Assembly (NCBI GenBank): GCA_028277795.1
Contig: JANQFP010000054.1
Span: 1 to 58,436 of the forward strand
Direction: 5' to 3'
Source: Rhodospirillales bacterium
GTDB lineage: Bacteria; Pseudomonadota; Alphaproteobacteria; Rhodospirillales; JANQFP01
DNA: 58,436 bases
Shown here: one piece after another, positions 1 through 8,815 of the stretch
Layout: the number at the start of each line of letters is the position of its first letter
Numbering within the stretch: position 1 is the first letter of the stretch
Made by a program: the position numbers and the translations under genes
Notes under the pieces: model-generated
Database searches by the model: none
Seen by the model: only the letters and a program-made list of their open reading frames with translations
What the model was told of the DNA's origin: nothing

Positions 1-570
1 CCGCAGGGTGGCCGTCAATACGACGCCGAGCAGCCCCAAGCCCCCGACGACCGCTTCGAACAGACCCGCGTTTTCGGTCCGCGACAGGGTATGGATGCGC
101 CCGTCGGCGGTCATGAACTCCATGGAGACGACGGCTTTGCCGATGGGGCCGTGGCTGAAGCTGTCCTTGCCGTGAACGTTGCCGGCGATGGCACCGCCGA
201 CGGTCACTGCCGGGCTTCCGGGAATGGCGCCGAGGGCCCAGCCGTCGCCCACCACCCGGTCGAGGATCGCCGCCAAACGGGCGCCGCCTTGGGCGGTGAC
301 GGTCCCGCCAACCTCGTCGAAGGCCACAATGCGGTCCCAGTGGGCCAGGTCGACGAGGACGCCGCCGTCGTTGACGATGGCGTCTCCGGGCGAGCACGCG
401 CCGCCGCGAAGCCCGATGGACAGGCCCCTCTCCGTGCAATGGGCAAGCAGGGCTTGCAGGTCTTCGACGTTGTCCGGCCGTGCCAGGAGCACGTCGCCGC
501 GGGCGATCCGGCCCCAGCCGGTCGCACGGGTGGCCACGAGAGACGGGATGGGTCTTCGGGCTCCGGTCAA
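1..570 (-). CDS. FAD-linked oxidase, partial (3' end outside window)
   Basis: The visible 190 codons form the N-terminal FAD-binding (PCMH-type) domain of a VAO-family oxidoreductase. The region VTVGGAIAGNVHGK, about residues 125-138, is the pyrophosphate-binding loop, and the HGK after it resembles the DprE1-like (decaprenylphosphoryl-ribose oxidase) branch. The TTG start at 570 overlaps the stop of the upstream aminotransferase as TTGA, which suggests translational coupling. The substrate-binding half is beyond the window edge, so the substrate cannot be inferred. Family assignment is confident; closeness to DprE1 is only a resemblance. Confidence 0.8.
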   Translation of the reverse strand, partial: MTGARRPIPSLVATRATGWGRIARGDVLLARPDNVEDLQALLAHCTERGLSIGLRGGACSPGDAIVNDGGVLVDLAHWDRIVAFDEVGGTVTAQGGARLAAILDRVVGDGWALGAIPGSPAVTVGGAIAGNVHGKDSFSHGPIGKAVVSMEFMTADGRIHTLSRTENAGLFEAVVGGLGLLGVVLTATLR

Positions 571-2003
571 GTAAGGCCCAGCATCATCTTGAGCTTGGTG
601 GCGACGAACGTCGACACCAGCTTGCCCAGCCCTCGATCCAGGCTGGCCCTCACGGAATGGAGGAAACGGTCGATGTCGGCGTCCTCGGCGATCAGGGACG
701 GGGCCGCGGTGAGGGCCACGAAATCGCCGTTCTCGATCATCATGGTGAGCACGCCTTCCCTGGCGTAGAGATCGTCCATCAGGGCGGCTGCGGTGAGCTT
801 GCGGATGAACGACCGCTTGTTCTTGAGCGGGCCCACGGGGATGGCGGCGAGGGCCTTCTCCACCAGTTCGAAGGGCGAGTTCAGGACCAGCCCGACCAGG
901 GCCCCCTGGCCCCGGATCTCCCCGATGTCCCCCGGGAAGTCCTTTTGCAGGGCCGAAAGACCGCCGACAAGGCGTTCGTGGATTCGCTCGGCCCGGCCGG
1001 GATAGTCGTCCTCCACCGCGATGTTCACGGCTTCCAGGGCGGTCACGCACTCTTCGCCGAAACCGTTGTAGGTGGAGGTGTGGAGCAGGGCGTCGTCGTC
1101 GGTGCCGTAGGCCGTGTCGAAGACGCCGTCGCGCACCACGAGGCCCGAGATCGAGGACTTGCCGCCGCCGAAGGACTTGGACATGGCCAGGATGTCCGGC
1201 ATCACGCCATGGCGCATGAAGGCGAACAGGGTCCCCGTCTTGCCCCAGCCGGTGTAGACCTCGTCGAAGATCAGGGCGATCCCCTCGCGGTCGCAGATTT
1301 CCCGCACGCCCTCCAGGAACGCCCGCGAACATCCGGTCAGCGTGGTGGCGCTGAAGGGCTCGACGATGATGGCGTAGACGTTGGAGGTGCCGTCCGGCCG
1401 GCGCAGCCCATCGACCCGCGCCCGCACCGAGTCCAGATCGTCGTAGGCGAAGGTCGCGGTGTTGGCCATTTTCGGGAAGTCGAACACGCCGGTTTGGGAA
1501 CCGGAGATGGTCCCCGACCCGATCAGCTTGCCGTGAAACGAGATGTCGGCATGGAGAACGAAGTCGCGGCGCGGGGTCCGCGACTTGTAGGCGGCCTTGA
1601 GGGCGCCCTCCACCGCTTCGGCGCCCGAGTTGGGGAAGAAGCACTTGTTCAGGTCCCCGGGCAGCAGTTCGGCCACGTTGTGGCTGAGCGCCGCGATGTA
1701 CGGGGAGAAGACGATCTTGTGGACCTCCATGCGCTTGCGACGCTGGTAGTCCGTGCGCGCCTTGAGGATGCGAGGGTGGTTGTGGCCGTGGCTGAGAACG
1801 CCCAGGCCGCCGGTGAAATCGAGGATTCGCCGTCCGTCGGCGGTGTTCAGGTACATGCCTTCGGCGTCGGTGAACAATTCGCGCCCGAACGCGAAGGTGG
1901 AGAAGATGTTCACCTGGCCGGGGTTCACATAGCGCCGGTATAGGTCCCAGACTTGGTCGACGCTCAGCCGTTCGCAGTCGTCGATCGACAGCAGCTCAGC
2001 CAT
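567..2003 (-). CDS. Class III (PLP-dependent) aminotransferase
   Basis: A 478-residue fold-type I enzyme that would move an amino group from an omega-amine or diamine donor to a keto acid. NSGAEAVEGALKAA (about 125-138) binds the PLP phosphate, FDEV (about 247-250) holds the Asp that contacts the pyridine nitrogen, and Lys282 in SKSFGGGKSS is the likely Schiff-base lysine. I chose ATG 2003 over an earlier in-frame start because a purine-rich GGGACGGGG lies just upstream and the homologous region begins soon after. It is coupled to the FAD oxidase downstream, so the two probably act on one metabolite. The pathway is not known; specialised metabolism is possible. Confidence 0.88.
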   Translation of the reverse strand: MAELLSIDDCERLSVDQVWDLYRRYVNPGQVNIFSTFAFGRELFTDAEGMYLNTADGRRILDFTGGLGVLSHGHNHPRILKARTDYQRRKRMEVHKIVFSPYIAALSHNVAELLPGDLNKCFFPNSGAEAVEGALKAAYKSRTPRRDFVLHADISFHGKLIGSGTISGSQTGVFDFPKMANTATFAYDDLDSVRARVDGLRRPDGTSNVYAIIVEPFSATTLTGCSRAFLEGVREICDREGIALIFDEVYTGWGKTGTLFAFMRHGVMPDILAMSKSFGGGKSSISGLVVRDGVFDTAYGTDDDALLHTSTYNGFGEECVTALEAVNIAVEDDYPGRAERIHERLVGGLSALQKDFPGDIGEIRGQGALVGLVLNSPFELVEKALAAIPVGPLKNKRSFIRKLTAAALMDDLYAREGVLTMMIENGDFVALTAAPSLIAEDADIDRFLHSVRASLDRGLGKLVSTFVATKLKMMLGLT

Positions 2004-2217
2004 TCCCCGTCCCGGTGGTTCTCCAGCAAAATCCCCATAACGAATAGAGTGCTGCACTCCCCTCGGCAACCCCGCAAAAACGGCCCTGTTGTTCCGTCGA
2101 ATCGACCGGGCCGATCACGGAATTGTCATAAACGAGTGTTCCGGCCGCCCGGACGAATGGTCTACACTGTTCGGATCACCACCCATCGGCGCCGCGCGTG
2201 CAGGACCGGACACCGCC

Positions 2218-2790
2218 ATGGCGAGTTTCTGGGAGACCCTCATCCATCCCGACCGGGAGGAGCTGGAGTTCCGGGAGCGGGCGGTCGTCTGCCACGCCGC
2301 GAATCTGCTGCAGGTAGGGGAATTCCAGCTCCTGCAGCTGGCCTACCGGGAATGGTTCGGCACCGATCTGCCGGAGGCCCTGGTGTCGCGCCTGTTCACG
2401 ACGTACATGCTCAACAACGAAGTGCCCCATTGGGCGCGCCACTACGCGCGGGCGATCATCGATCAGGCCGAGCAAGGCGCCGTCAACGACCAGAACCCCT
2501 CCTTCCACCGCTACGACCACGACTACCACGCCACCGTGCCGCGGGGCGTGCAGCGGTTCTGGGCGGCGGTGACGGTTCTGGCCGGCGTGGTGCTGGGCAG
2601 CATCATCTTCGCCGACGCGGTGGTGCGCAAGCCGACCTCCATCCTGCCGCCCTACTTCGAGGAGGACGAGCTGCGCCAGCGGCCACGACCGGCCGCCGAC
2701 CGGGGCGAGCACCGGGTCCCCGGCCTCAACTGGGGCCGCTCCGATACCATCCCGGCCGGCGCCGGACTGGACCGCGATCCCCGCGGCTGA
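2218..2790 (+). CDS. Conserved hypothetical protein with one membrane segment
   Basis: A 190-residue protein. Residues 1-110 are mostly helical, charged and aromatic, with no motif I recognise. They are followed by a single hydrophobic segment (FWAAVTVLAGVVLGSIIFAD, about 118-137) and a polar, proline-rich tail. It is probably a single-pass inner-membrane protein with a large N-terminal cytoplasmic domain. ATG 2218 is preferred over an in-frame upstream start because the added residues look like non-coding sequence. It is divergent from the aminotransferase and 53 bases ahead of a second small membrane protein. No function is assigned. Confidence 0.65.
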   Translation: MASFWETLIHPDREELEFRERAVVCHAANLLQVGEFQLLQLAYREWFGTDLPEALVSRLFTTYMLNNEVPHWARHYARAIIDQAEQGAVNDQNPSFHRYDHDYHATVPRGVQRFWAAVTVLAGVVLGSIIFADAVVRKPTSILPPYFEEDELRQRPRPAADRGEHRVPGLNWGRSDTIPAGAGLDRDPRG

Positions 2791-2843
2791 CCGGTATCGG
2801 CCACCGTGTTGCCAGGGCGCGGCCCAGGCGGTAACGTGCCGCC

Positions 2844-3044
2844 ATGTTCGAGTTCGCCGGCGACCTTGAGCCCCTGGTCAACACCGTCTTCCTGGTCGCC
2901 ACCGGCTTCATCGCCTGGCACGGCATCCGCTTCCGCGATGCCGACGGCAACACCGACTTCGTGCGCTTGCTGTTCGGCAGCATTGCGGCCGTCTTCTTCT
3001 TCATGGTGCTGTTCGAGGACGTTCTGGGCGTCGTGGACTTCTGA
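2844..3044 (+). CDS. Small membrane protein, hypothetical
   Basis: A 66-residue protein with two hydrophobic stretches: about 10-26 (LVNTVFLVATGFIAWHG) and 41-62 (LLFGSIAAVFFFMVLFEDVLG). A short loop rich in charged residues (RFRDADGNTDF) lies between them. It is probably a two-helix inner-membrane protein. It follows the preceding gene in the same direction and may be cotranscribed. It ends 9 bases from the stop of the convergent TPR gene. No family is recognised, and the ribosome-binding site is weak. Confidence 0.5.
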   Translation: MFEFAGDLEPLVNTVFLVATGFIAWHGIRFRDADGNTDFVRLLFGSIAAVFFFMVLFEDVLGVVDF

Positions 3045-3053
3045 GCCGCGTGC

Positions 3054-3665
3054 TCAGGGCTTGAACATGCGCTGCTCTTCGTCCAGCTCCGGCACCCTGA
3101 GCAGGCGCTCGCTCTCGGGCAGGGCCAGCTGCTGCTTGAGGTAGATGGCCCGTCTCTCGACGGTCGCCGGCTTGGGCATGCCGTACAGCACCTTGTCGAT
3201 GATCCCCGGCCCTTCGGCCAGGTCCCGGTCGCGCTTGAGGACCTCGATGTAGTCGGCCAGCGCCTTCTCGTACCGGCCGGTGCGGTCGTACAGGATGCCC
3301 CGGTTGGCATAGGCCGCGGCCAGGACGCCGATGCCGGTCAGGTCGTCGGGTTCCAGGGTCCTGTTCAGGAAGCCGATCAGGTAGGTGAGTTCGGCTTCAG
3401 CCTCCGGATAGCGCTCGGTCTGCAGGAAGACGATGGCCCGTCCCATCAAGGCGCCCCGGTGGTCGGGCGACAGCTTCAGGGCCTCGTCGAATTGCTCGAG
3501 CGCACCGCTGAACTCGCCGTCACTGAGGAGCTGATCACCGCGCCTCACCTCGTAGTCGCCGGGCTCGCTCGGGTTCACGTACATGTACCCGACTCCGAAT
3601 ATACCGGCGATGGCCGTGGCGATGGCCATGAGGATGATGAATCGGCGGAGGACGGCGGCGTTCAT
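3054..3665 (-). CDS. Membrane-anchored TPR protein
   Basis: A 203-residue protein. An N-terminal membrane anchor at about 9-30 precedes a periplasmic-type domain with at least two tetratricopeptide repeats: residues about 40-75 (GDQLLSDGEFSGALEQFDEA) and about 117-150 (AYANRGILYDRTGRYEKALA). TPRs usually mediate protein-protein contact. ATG 3665 overlaps the stop of the upstream 83-residue membrane protein as ATGA, so the two are translationally coupled and may form a complex. Both lie downstream of the symporter but past its terminator. The partner and process are unknown. Confidence 0.7.
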   Translation of the reverse strand: MNAAVLRRFIILMAIATAIAGIFGVGYMYVNPSEPGDYEVRRGDQLLSDGEFSGALEQFDEALKLSPDHRGALMGRAIVFLQTERYPEAEAELTYLIGFLNRTLEPDDLTGIGVLAAAYANRGILYDRTGRYEKALADYIEVLKRDRDLAEGPGIIDKVLYGMPKPATVERRAIYLKQQLALPESERLLRVPELDEEQRMFKP

Positions 3666-3913
3666 GGCCCACCGTACAGGCTTTCGGTCATCACCTGCAT
3701 GTAGAGGACCGCGAATATGAAACACAGCAAGGCCGCCGTGAACGCCGCCCGCTTCCTCAGGGACTCACGTTTGGCATCATCGGTGGGGCCGTGCAGGCGC
3801 TCGGCCCGGCGCACCGACATGGTCCAGATCAGTTGGCGCACCGGGAAAAACAGGGCGACCGCCAGGGCGGCGGTCCACAGCCACTGATATTGGGGCGAGA
3901 AAAACGCTTCCAT
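3662..3913 (-). CDS. Small two-helix membrane protein, coupled to TPR protein
   Basis: An 83-residue protein. There is a hydrophobic segment at about 10-30, a basic cytoplasmic loop (RRAERLHG...KRESLRKRA), and a second hydrophobic segment at about 55-72 (AFTAALLCFIFAVLYMQV). It overlaps the TPR gene by four bases (ATGA). The gene begins about 50 bases beyond the symporter terminator, so it either has its own promoter or depends on readthrough. No family is recognised. Confidence 0.6.
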   Translation of the reverse strand: MEAFFSPQYQWLWTAALAVALFFPVRQLIWTMSVRRAERLHGPTDDAKRESLRKRAAFTAALLCFIFAVLYMQVMTESLYGGP

Positions 3914-3962
3914 CGGACGACGTCCGCAGACCCGGGAACCCCGCGCGGGCGGGACCTCAATA

Positions 3963-4000
3963 CAAAAAAGAAAGAGGGGGAAGGGTCAAGCCCTTCCCCC
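3963..4000 (-). terminator. Rho-independent terminator of the symporter gene
   Basis: On the minus strand, a perfect 10-bp stem (GGGGGAAGGG / CCCTTCCCCC, 3976-3985 with 3991-4000) has a 5-base loop. It is followed by a pyrimidine tail ending in six T. It sits about 20 bases past the symporter stop and is the clearest intrinsic terminator in the window. Confidence 0.9.
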
Positions 4001-4020
4001 ACGCCAGTTTGCGACGATGA

Positions 4021-6000
4021 TCAGTTGCTCGGCGCTTCGAGCGTCGTATCGCCGATATCCTCCACCAGTGCCTCGATTTCCTTCTCCGGCACGGTGGACA
4101 TCTCCATCTTGTAGGCGAGGAACCACATCATCCCCACGCCCAGGATCCAGAACAAGATCTGCCAGGCCCAGATGGATGGCATGCCGAAGGTCCAGGCATC
4201 GGGGGTTCCGGCATTGGGATCGCCGAAGATGTCGTTGCCGATGACCGCGCCCGGGCCGATGCCGAAGAACATCCACAGGATGACGATGATCCAGGCAAGC
4301 GGCTTCAGCTTGGCCTTCTCCGGCGACAGGCCCGCATGCTCCTTGAGGAAGTTGTGGTACTTCATGCGGTGAGCCATATCCTGCTCGTTCTGGGTCATCG
4401 CCGAGACGATGATGCAGACGGTGGCATTGAAGAGCATGCCCCAACCGGCCGAGTGGATGGTCCAGGGCCAGCGGCCCCAGGCATCGATGTCCATCGACTT
4501 CATGATGGTCAGCCCGAAGCTGTCGGTGAAGATGACCGCGATCAGGCCGGCCGCCAGCCCCAGGGTCGCACCCTGACGGGTGATCCACGGGATGTAGACC
4601 ACCGCGGCCAGGGACGGCCACATCTGGAAGCCGAAGGCCACGGCCAAGCCGCCCAACAGCACCAGAGCGTCGGCCGACACCGTGGCCACGATCAGAGCCG
4701 CGAGCACGATGAAGGCAACACCCAGACGGCCGAACAGCTTCTGCGTGGTGTGGGTCGCGGTGGGGTTCAGGTACCGCTTGTACAGGTCACGCGTCAGCAT
4801 GCCGCCGGCGGTGGACATATACGCCGCACCGGTCGACTGCATGGCCGCCAGGGCGCACACCGCCAGCAGGCCGACAAGCCAGGGGGCGGTATCGCCGATC
4901 AGGTTGAAGTAGCCGGGCACCAGGGCCGCCTGCTTGTTGGCGGTGAGGTCGGGCAGGGCATTGGGGATGCCAATGTCGGCCACCAACGCATGCGCTGCCG
5001 GGGTCGCCCCCAGAAGGTGCGCACCCATGCCCTGGAACGCCGTGAAGAAGAACAGGATGAGGCCGATCCCGAAGGCCGACGCCCACACCTGCTGCGGCGC
5101 GAAGGGCTTGGGGTTGTTGTTGGAGAACGACCACATGGTGAACGCCGGGGCCGACTGGATGCCCATCAAGGCGAACATGTAGGTCAGGCACATGATGCCC
5201 GTCCACAGGCCGCCCACCGGCGTCTCCTTGCCCAGCCCGGCAGTGAACTGGATCACCCCCGGTATGGCAAAGTAGGCGTTGTAGTCTCCGCCGCCGTACC
5301 CCTTGGTGGTGCCCCACTTGCCGACGTCGGACGCCGACAACTTGGCCAGACCGGCCTGGAGCTGATCCCAACCGCCGATGGTGTTGAGGGCGATGATGCC
5401 GGTGACGATGATGCCGATGGCCAGCAGGATGCACTGCAGGGTGTCCACGTAGGCCACGGCACGTAGGCCTCCCGAGGCCACGTAGATCAACACCACCAGA
5501 GACAACAGCCACATCCCGAAGTTCAGCGGCACCAGGTCGTCGGTGAGCACGTTGAACAGGAAGCCGGACGCCCTGAGCTGCAGACCCAGATAGGGGATCG
5601 AGAACAGCAGGGCCACCAGCACCGTGAGGATGCGGATGGTGTCACCCTGGAAGTAGTCCGACAGCATCTCGCCCGGCGTCACGTAGCCGAAGCGTTTCCC
5701 CAGCATCCATTGGCGTTTCAGGAATACAACGCCGGTGAATGGGATGGTGACGGTGTAGAACGAGGCGTAGGCGTACTGGAAGCCGTCGCGGTACACCAGG
5801 CCCGGGTGGCCCATGAAGGTCCAACCCGAGAACGATGTGGCCGTGGCTGCCAGAACGAACACCCACAACGAGATCGTGCGGCCAGCGATGAAGTAGTCGC
5901 TGGCGGTTTTCGCCATTCGTGCACTTCTGATTCCCCAGAAGATGCAGTAGGCCCAATAGAGCACTACGAACACGAACAGCCAGATGACTTTGGCAGACAA
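4021..6000 (-). CDS. Sodium:solute symporter (SSS family)
   Basis: A 659-residue polytopic inner-membrane transporter with about 13 hydrophobic segments. SSS-family signatures include the N-terminal ASDYFIAGRTISLW stretch (about 33-46), GWTFMGHPGL in the next helix, and a long core extending to about residue 570. An acidic C-terminal tail follows. It should import an organic solute, such as an acetate-like carboxylate or an amino acid, with sodium; the substrate is not readable from the sequence. The start is TTG at 6000, supported by an AGGGGAG ribosome-binding site 7 bases upstream. It is transcribed away from a CBS/DUF294 regulator, a combination often seen with acetate-type symporters. 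Confidence 0.9.
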   Translation of the reverse strand: MSAKVIWLFVFVVLYWAYCIFWGIRSARMAKTASDYFIAGRTISLWVFVLAATATSFSGWTFMGHPGLVYRDGFQYAYASFYTVTIPFTGVVFLKRQWMLGKRFGYVTPGEMLSDYFQGDTIRILTVLVALLFSIPYLGLQLRASGFLFNVLTDDLVPLNFGMWLLSLVVLIYVASGGLRAVAYVDTLQCILLAIGIIVTGIIALNTIGGWDQLQAGLAKLSASDVGKWGTTKGYGGGDYNAYFAIPGVIQFTAGLGKETPVGGLWTGIMCLTYMFALMGIQSAPAFTMWSFSNNNPKPFAPQQVWASAFGIGLILFFFTAFQGMGAHLLGATPAAHALVADIGIPNALPDLTANKQAALVPGYFNLIGDTAPWLVGLLAVCALAAMQSTGAAYMSTAGGMLTRDLYKRYLNPTATHTTQKLFGRLGVAFIVLAALIVATVSADALVLLGGLAVAFGFQMWPSLAAVVYIPWITRQGATLGLAAGLIAVIFTDSFGLTIMKSMDIDAWGRWPWTIHSAGWGMLFNATVCIIVSAMTQNEQDMAHRMKYHNFLKEHAGLSPEKAKLKPLAWIIVILWMFFGIGPGAVIGNDIFGDPNAGTPDAWTFGMPSIWAWQILFWILGVGMMWFLAYKMEMSTVPEKEIEALVEDIGDTTLEAPSN

Positions 6001-6680
6001 GACTGTTCTCCCCTATCTGTCGGTCCCCGTTTGGCTCGAAACGGCCTGCCACCGTCACCGGCCGCTGACCGCCTCGCAGATCCGAAACCGCCGGTCCCTG
6101 CGGGTCACCCCGAGGGCCAGGTTGTCCACGTCAAACGAAAGAAGAAGGGGAAGGAAAGGTTGGGTCGTCCACGCCAGACCACACATCACTCCAGCGCCGC
6201 GCCGAAGCACGAGCCGATCGTGAACCCCCATGTTCTGGAATGAACTTCCGTCTCCCGGGTGTGTCCGTCACGGTATCCAACGTCCCGCCAGACTTCCCAA
6301 AGCGTCCCCAAGACTTTATCGCTCGACGTTTCCTCCCGGCCCGCAGGAACCTCCCCTCCCGAGCCAGGGTTGACCATCCATAACACTTTCAACAGCCACG
6401 CACAATAAGAGAAAAACATTAGAGCGGCGGCGCGCGGCCGAGTACACGGCCGGGCCGGCTCGGGGCAATGGAACGATTAGCGAGAATTGCCCGTACGGCC
6501 CCGAGGGATTTCCTTCAAAACGGCCGCAACCAGTTTCTGCCGGTGTTTTTTCCCCCTCCCGGTGATATGAAAGGCGGGGCGTTTCTTGATCGGCCGGTGC
6601 TTCCACATCGACCGAGGGCGCCGCCATATTATTAGACTTTGCGAATATTTGTGCAGGTGCGAACAGCCGGACGCCCCGTC
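6001..6680. other. 680-base divergent intergenic region
   Basis: No convincing gene is seen. Short open frames here lack family likeness and ribosome-binding sites. The stretch at about 6375-6425 and the stretch at about 6620-6655 are more AT-rich than their surroundings and are the most likely promoter areas for the symporter (minus) and the DUF294 gene (plus). Its length, unusual for this compact segment, suggests regulatory content. Confidence 0.4.
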
Positions 6681-8144
6681 ATGCGATCGCAAACCGCCAT
6701 ATTCCGTATGCGGGTCAGGGATTTTATCAGCAACGAGCTGCCCCTGGCCGTGCCCCCGGACATCACGCTCGCCGATCTTGTGGAGCGGATGCGCACGCAG
6801 CGGGCGTCGAGCGCCACGGTCATCGACGGCAGCGGCCGGCCCGTGGGCATCGTCACCGAGCAGGACATCACCCGGCGGGTGGCCTACGCGATGCCTCCCG
6901 AGACGCCCGTATCCGAGGTCATGGCCGAGCCGGTGCTGACCATCCCTTCGGGCGAGTACCTTTATCACGCCATCGCCCGCATGCGCCGATTCGGCCTGCG
7001 CCACATGCCGGTGGTCGACGCGGGCGGAGCATTGTCCGGCATGTTGAACCTGCACGACGCCCTGGCCGTGGCGGCGTCGCGCCTGATGGATCAGATCGAC
7101 CGCCTGACCCACGAGGGAACCCAGGCCGACCTCAAGGAGGTCAAGGCAGCCCAGGTGGCGCTGGCAGCCGAGCTGTTCGACGACAACCTGCCGGCCCCGG
7201 AAGTGGGCGAGCTGCTGACCCGCATCAACAACGACATCTACCGCCGCATCGTCGATGCCGCCCTGCGCGACCTGGCGGGCGGCGGCTGGGGCGAGCCGCC
7301 GGTGCGGTTTTCCGCCATCGTCATGGGCTCCGGCGGGCGCGGCGAGAACTACCTGTTCCCCGACCAGGACAACGGGTTCATCCTCGAGGACTATCCGGAC
7401 GCCGAGCACAACCGCGTCGATTCCTTCTTCATCAAGCTGGCCGAACAGGTCACCCACGACCTGGACGCCGTCGGCTTCCCCTACTGCAACGGCTATTGCA
7501 TGGCGGTGAACCCCCTGTGGCGGAAGACCGAGCCCCAGTGGATCGATCAGATCGGCCTGTGGCTGCGCAAGCGCAACTTCGTGGCCATTCGGCTGTCGGG
7601 CATCTTTTTCGACTTCCAGCCGGTGTGGGGCGACACCGCCGCCGCCACCCGGGTGCGCCGCAAGGTGCTCGAGATGGTCAGCGCCAGCCCCTTCTTCCTG
7701 CAGGAGATCTACAGCGAGGCGGCGGACCACAACGTGGCCCTCGGGCTGTTCGGCCGCTTCATCACCGAGCGCGACAAGGACGAGTACCTGGGCCACATCA
7801 ACCTCAAGCACACCGGCACCATCCCGCTGGTGGAATCCATCCGGCTGCTCGCGCTGCGCTCGGCCATCGAGGAGACCTCGACCCTGCGGCGCATGGACGA
7901 GCTCCATGCCAAGGGCGTCCTCGACACCGACGAACGCGAGGACCTGCAGGGCGCCTTCCGCCATATCACGGGCATCCTGTTGCGCCAGCAGATCAAGGAT
8001 TTCCAGGCCGGCAACCGGGTCGGCTACTACGTGAATCCGGAGACGCTCTCGAACCGGGCGCGGGCCCTGCTGGTCGATTCGTTCCGGGCCATCGACGGCC
8101 TGCGCAAGAAGGTGCGGGCCGAGTTCACCGGCGACGTGTTCTGA
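6681..8144 (+). CDS. CBS-pair / DUF294 putative nucleotidyltransferase
   Basis: A 487-residue cytoplasmic protein. Two CBS domains (about 22-70 and 80-130) form a nucleotide-sensing module. The DUF294 nucleotidyltransferase-like domain carries GSGGRGE (216-222) and DQDN (228-231), the GlnD-like pol-beta superfamily signature. A helical DUF294 C-terminal domain follows. Such proteins are thought to modify or regulate a partner in response to adenylates, and they often sit beside SSS symporters. Here it is divergent from one. Starts at 6639 (TTG) and 6708 (ATG) are also possible; ATG 6681 keeps the CBS domain whole with a short leader. Confidence 0.85.
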   Translation: MRSQTAIFRMRVRDFISNELPLAVPPDITLADLVERMRTQRASSATVIDGSGRPVGIVTEQDITRRVAYAMPPETPVSEVMAEPVLTIPSGEYLYHAIARMRRFGLRHMPVVDAGGALSGMLNLHDALAVAASRLMDQIDRLTHEGTQADLKEVKAAQVALAAELFDDNLPAPEVGELLTRINNDIYRRIVDAALRDLAGGGWGEPPVRFSAIVMGSGGRGENYLFPDQDNGFILEDYPDAEHNRVDSFFIKLAEQVTHDLDAVGFPYCNGYCMAVNPLWRKTEPQWIDQIGLWLRKRNFVAIRLSGIFFDFQPVWGDTAAATRVRRKVLEMVSASPFFLQEIYSEAADHNVALGLFGRFITERDKDEYLGHINLKHTGTIPLVESIRLLALRSAIEETSTLRRMDELHAKGVLDTDEREDLQGAFRHITGILLRQQIKDFQAGNRVGYYVNPETLSNRARALLVDSFRAIDGLRKKVRAEFTGDVF

Positions 8145-8169
8145 GCGCCGGACCGACCGCCCCGTCCGG

Positions 8170-8197
8170 TTGATACGCCGCCGGATTCCTGTATAGT
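8170..8197 (+). promoter_or_regulatory. Sigma-70-type promoter of the rpsF operon
   Basis: TTGATA (8170-8175) and TATAGT (8192-8197) are separated by 16 bases, close to the housekeeping consensus. This predicts a leader of roughly 75 bases before rpsF. That leader can form GC-rich hairpins (for example GCCGGCCGCGGCCGGC and CCCGCACGACGCGGG), which could serve S6:S18 autoregulation. The autoregulation idea is only inference. Confidence 0.7.
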
Positions 8198-8281
8198 GCG
8201 CGGCCTCACGCTCCTTGCCGGCCGCGGCCGGCTATGCCCGCACGACGCGGGATGAGACAATCCGGAAGGAGACCGACCGAC

Positions 8282-8815
8282 GTGCCGTACTACGAAAGCG
8301 TTTTCATTGCCCGTCAGGATATCTCAGGGCCCCAGGCCGAGGCCCTGACCGACGGCTTCGCCAAGCTCATCGAGGATCAGGGCGGCCAAGTGGCCAAGCG
8401 GGAGTATTGGGGCCTGCGCAGCCTCGCCTACCGCATCAAGAAGAACCGCAAGGGCCACTACATGCTGTTCAACATCGACGGGCCGGCCGGCGCCGTGCAG
8501 GAGATGGAGCGCCAGATGCGCCTCCACGAGGACGTGCTGCGCTATCTCACCATCCGCGTCGACGCCCTCGAGGAAGGTCCCTCGATGATCATGCAGGGGC
8601 GCAGCGGTCGCGACGACCGCCGACGCGACGACCGGCCGCGACGGGACTCCGGGTCGTCCGATCGGGGCGGCCGCGACGACCGGCCGCGCCGCGACTCCGA
8701 GTCTCCGACAGAGGCCAAGGCCACCTCGGGCGACGACCAGGGTGAGAAGGCCGCCGACACCGCTGCCGACGCGGCCACCGAGAGCGCCGCGGGCGGCGAG
8801 GAGGAGTCGTCATGA
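8282..8815 (+). CDS. rpsF: 30S ribosomal protein S6 with long charged C-terminal tail
   Basis: Residues 1-95 form a complete S6 domain ([13 protein letters not shown] at the N-terminus; [19 protein letters not shown] in the middle) that binds 16S rRNA beside S18. The GTG start at 8282 is set by AAGGAG 10 bases upstream. The protein is 177 residues, well beyond the usual length of roughly 100-140. The extra about 75 residues start with an Arg/Asp segment containing two copies of RDDRPRRDS, then become acidic and alanine-rich. It overlaps rpsR by ATGA and heads the operon rpsF-rpsR-DUF2232-rplI. Confidence 0.97.
   Translation: MPYYESVFIARQDISGPQAEALTDGFAKLIEDQGGQVAKREYWGLRSLAYRIKKNRKGHYMLFNIDGPAGAVQEMERQMRLHEDVLRYLTIRVDALEEGPSMIMQGRSGRDDRRRDDRPRRDSGSSDRGGRDDRPRRDSESPTEAKATSGDDQGEKAADTAADAATESAAGGEEESS

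Noticed and set aside
6186..6627. Short minus-strand frames in the symporter/DUF294 gap.
   Set aside because: No ribosome-binding sites, no hydrophobic or motif pattern, and the frames overlap one another.
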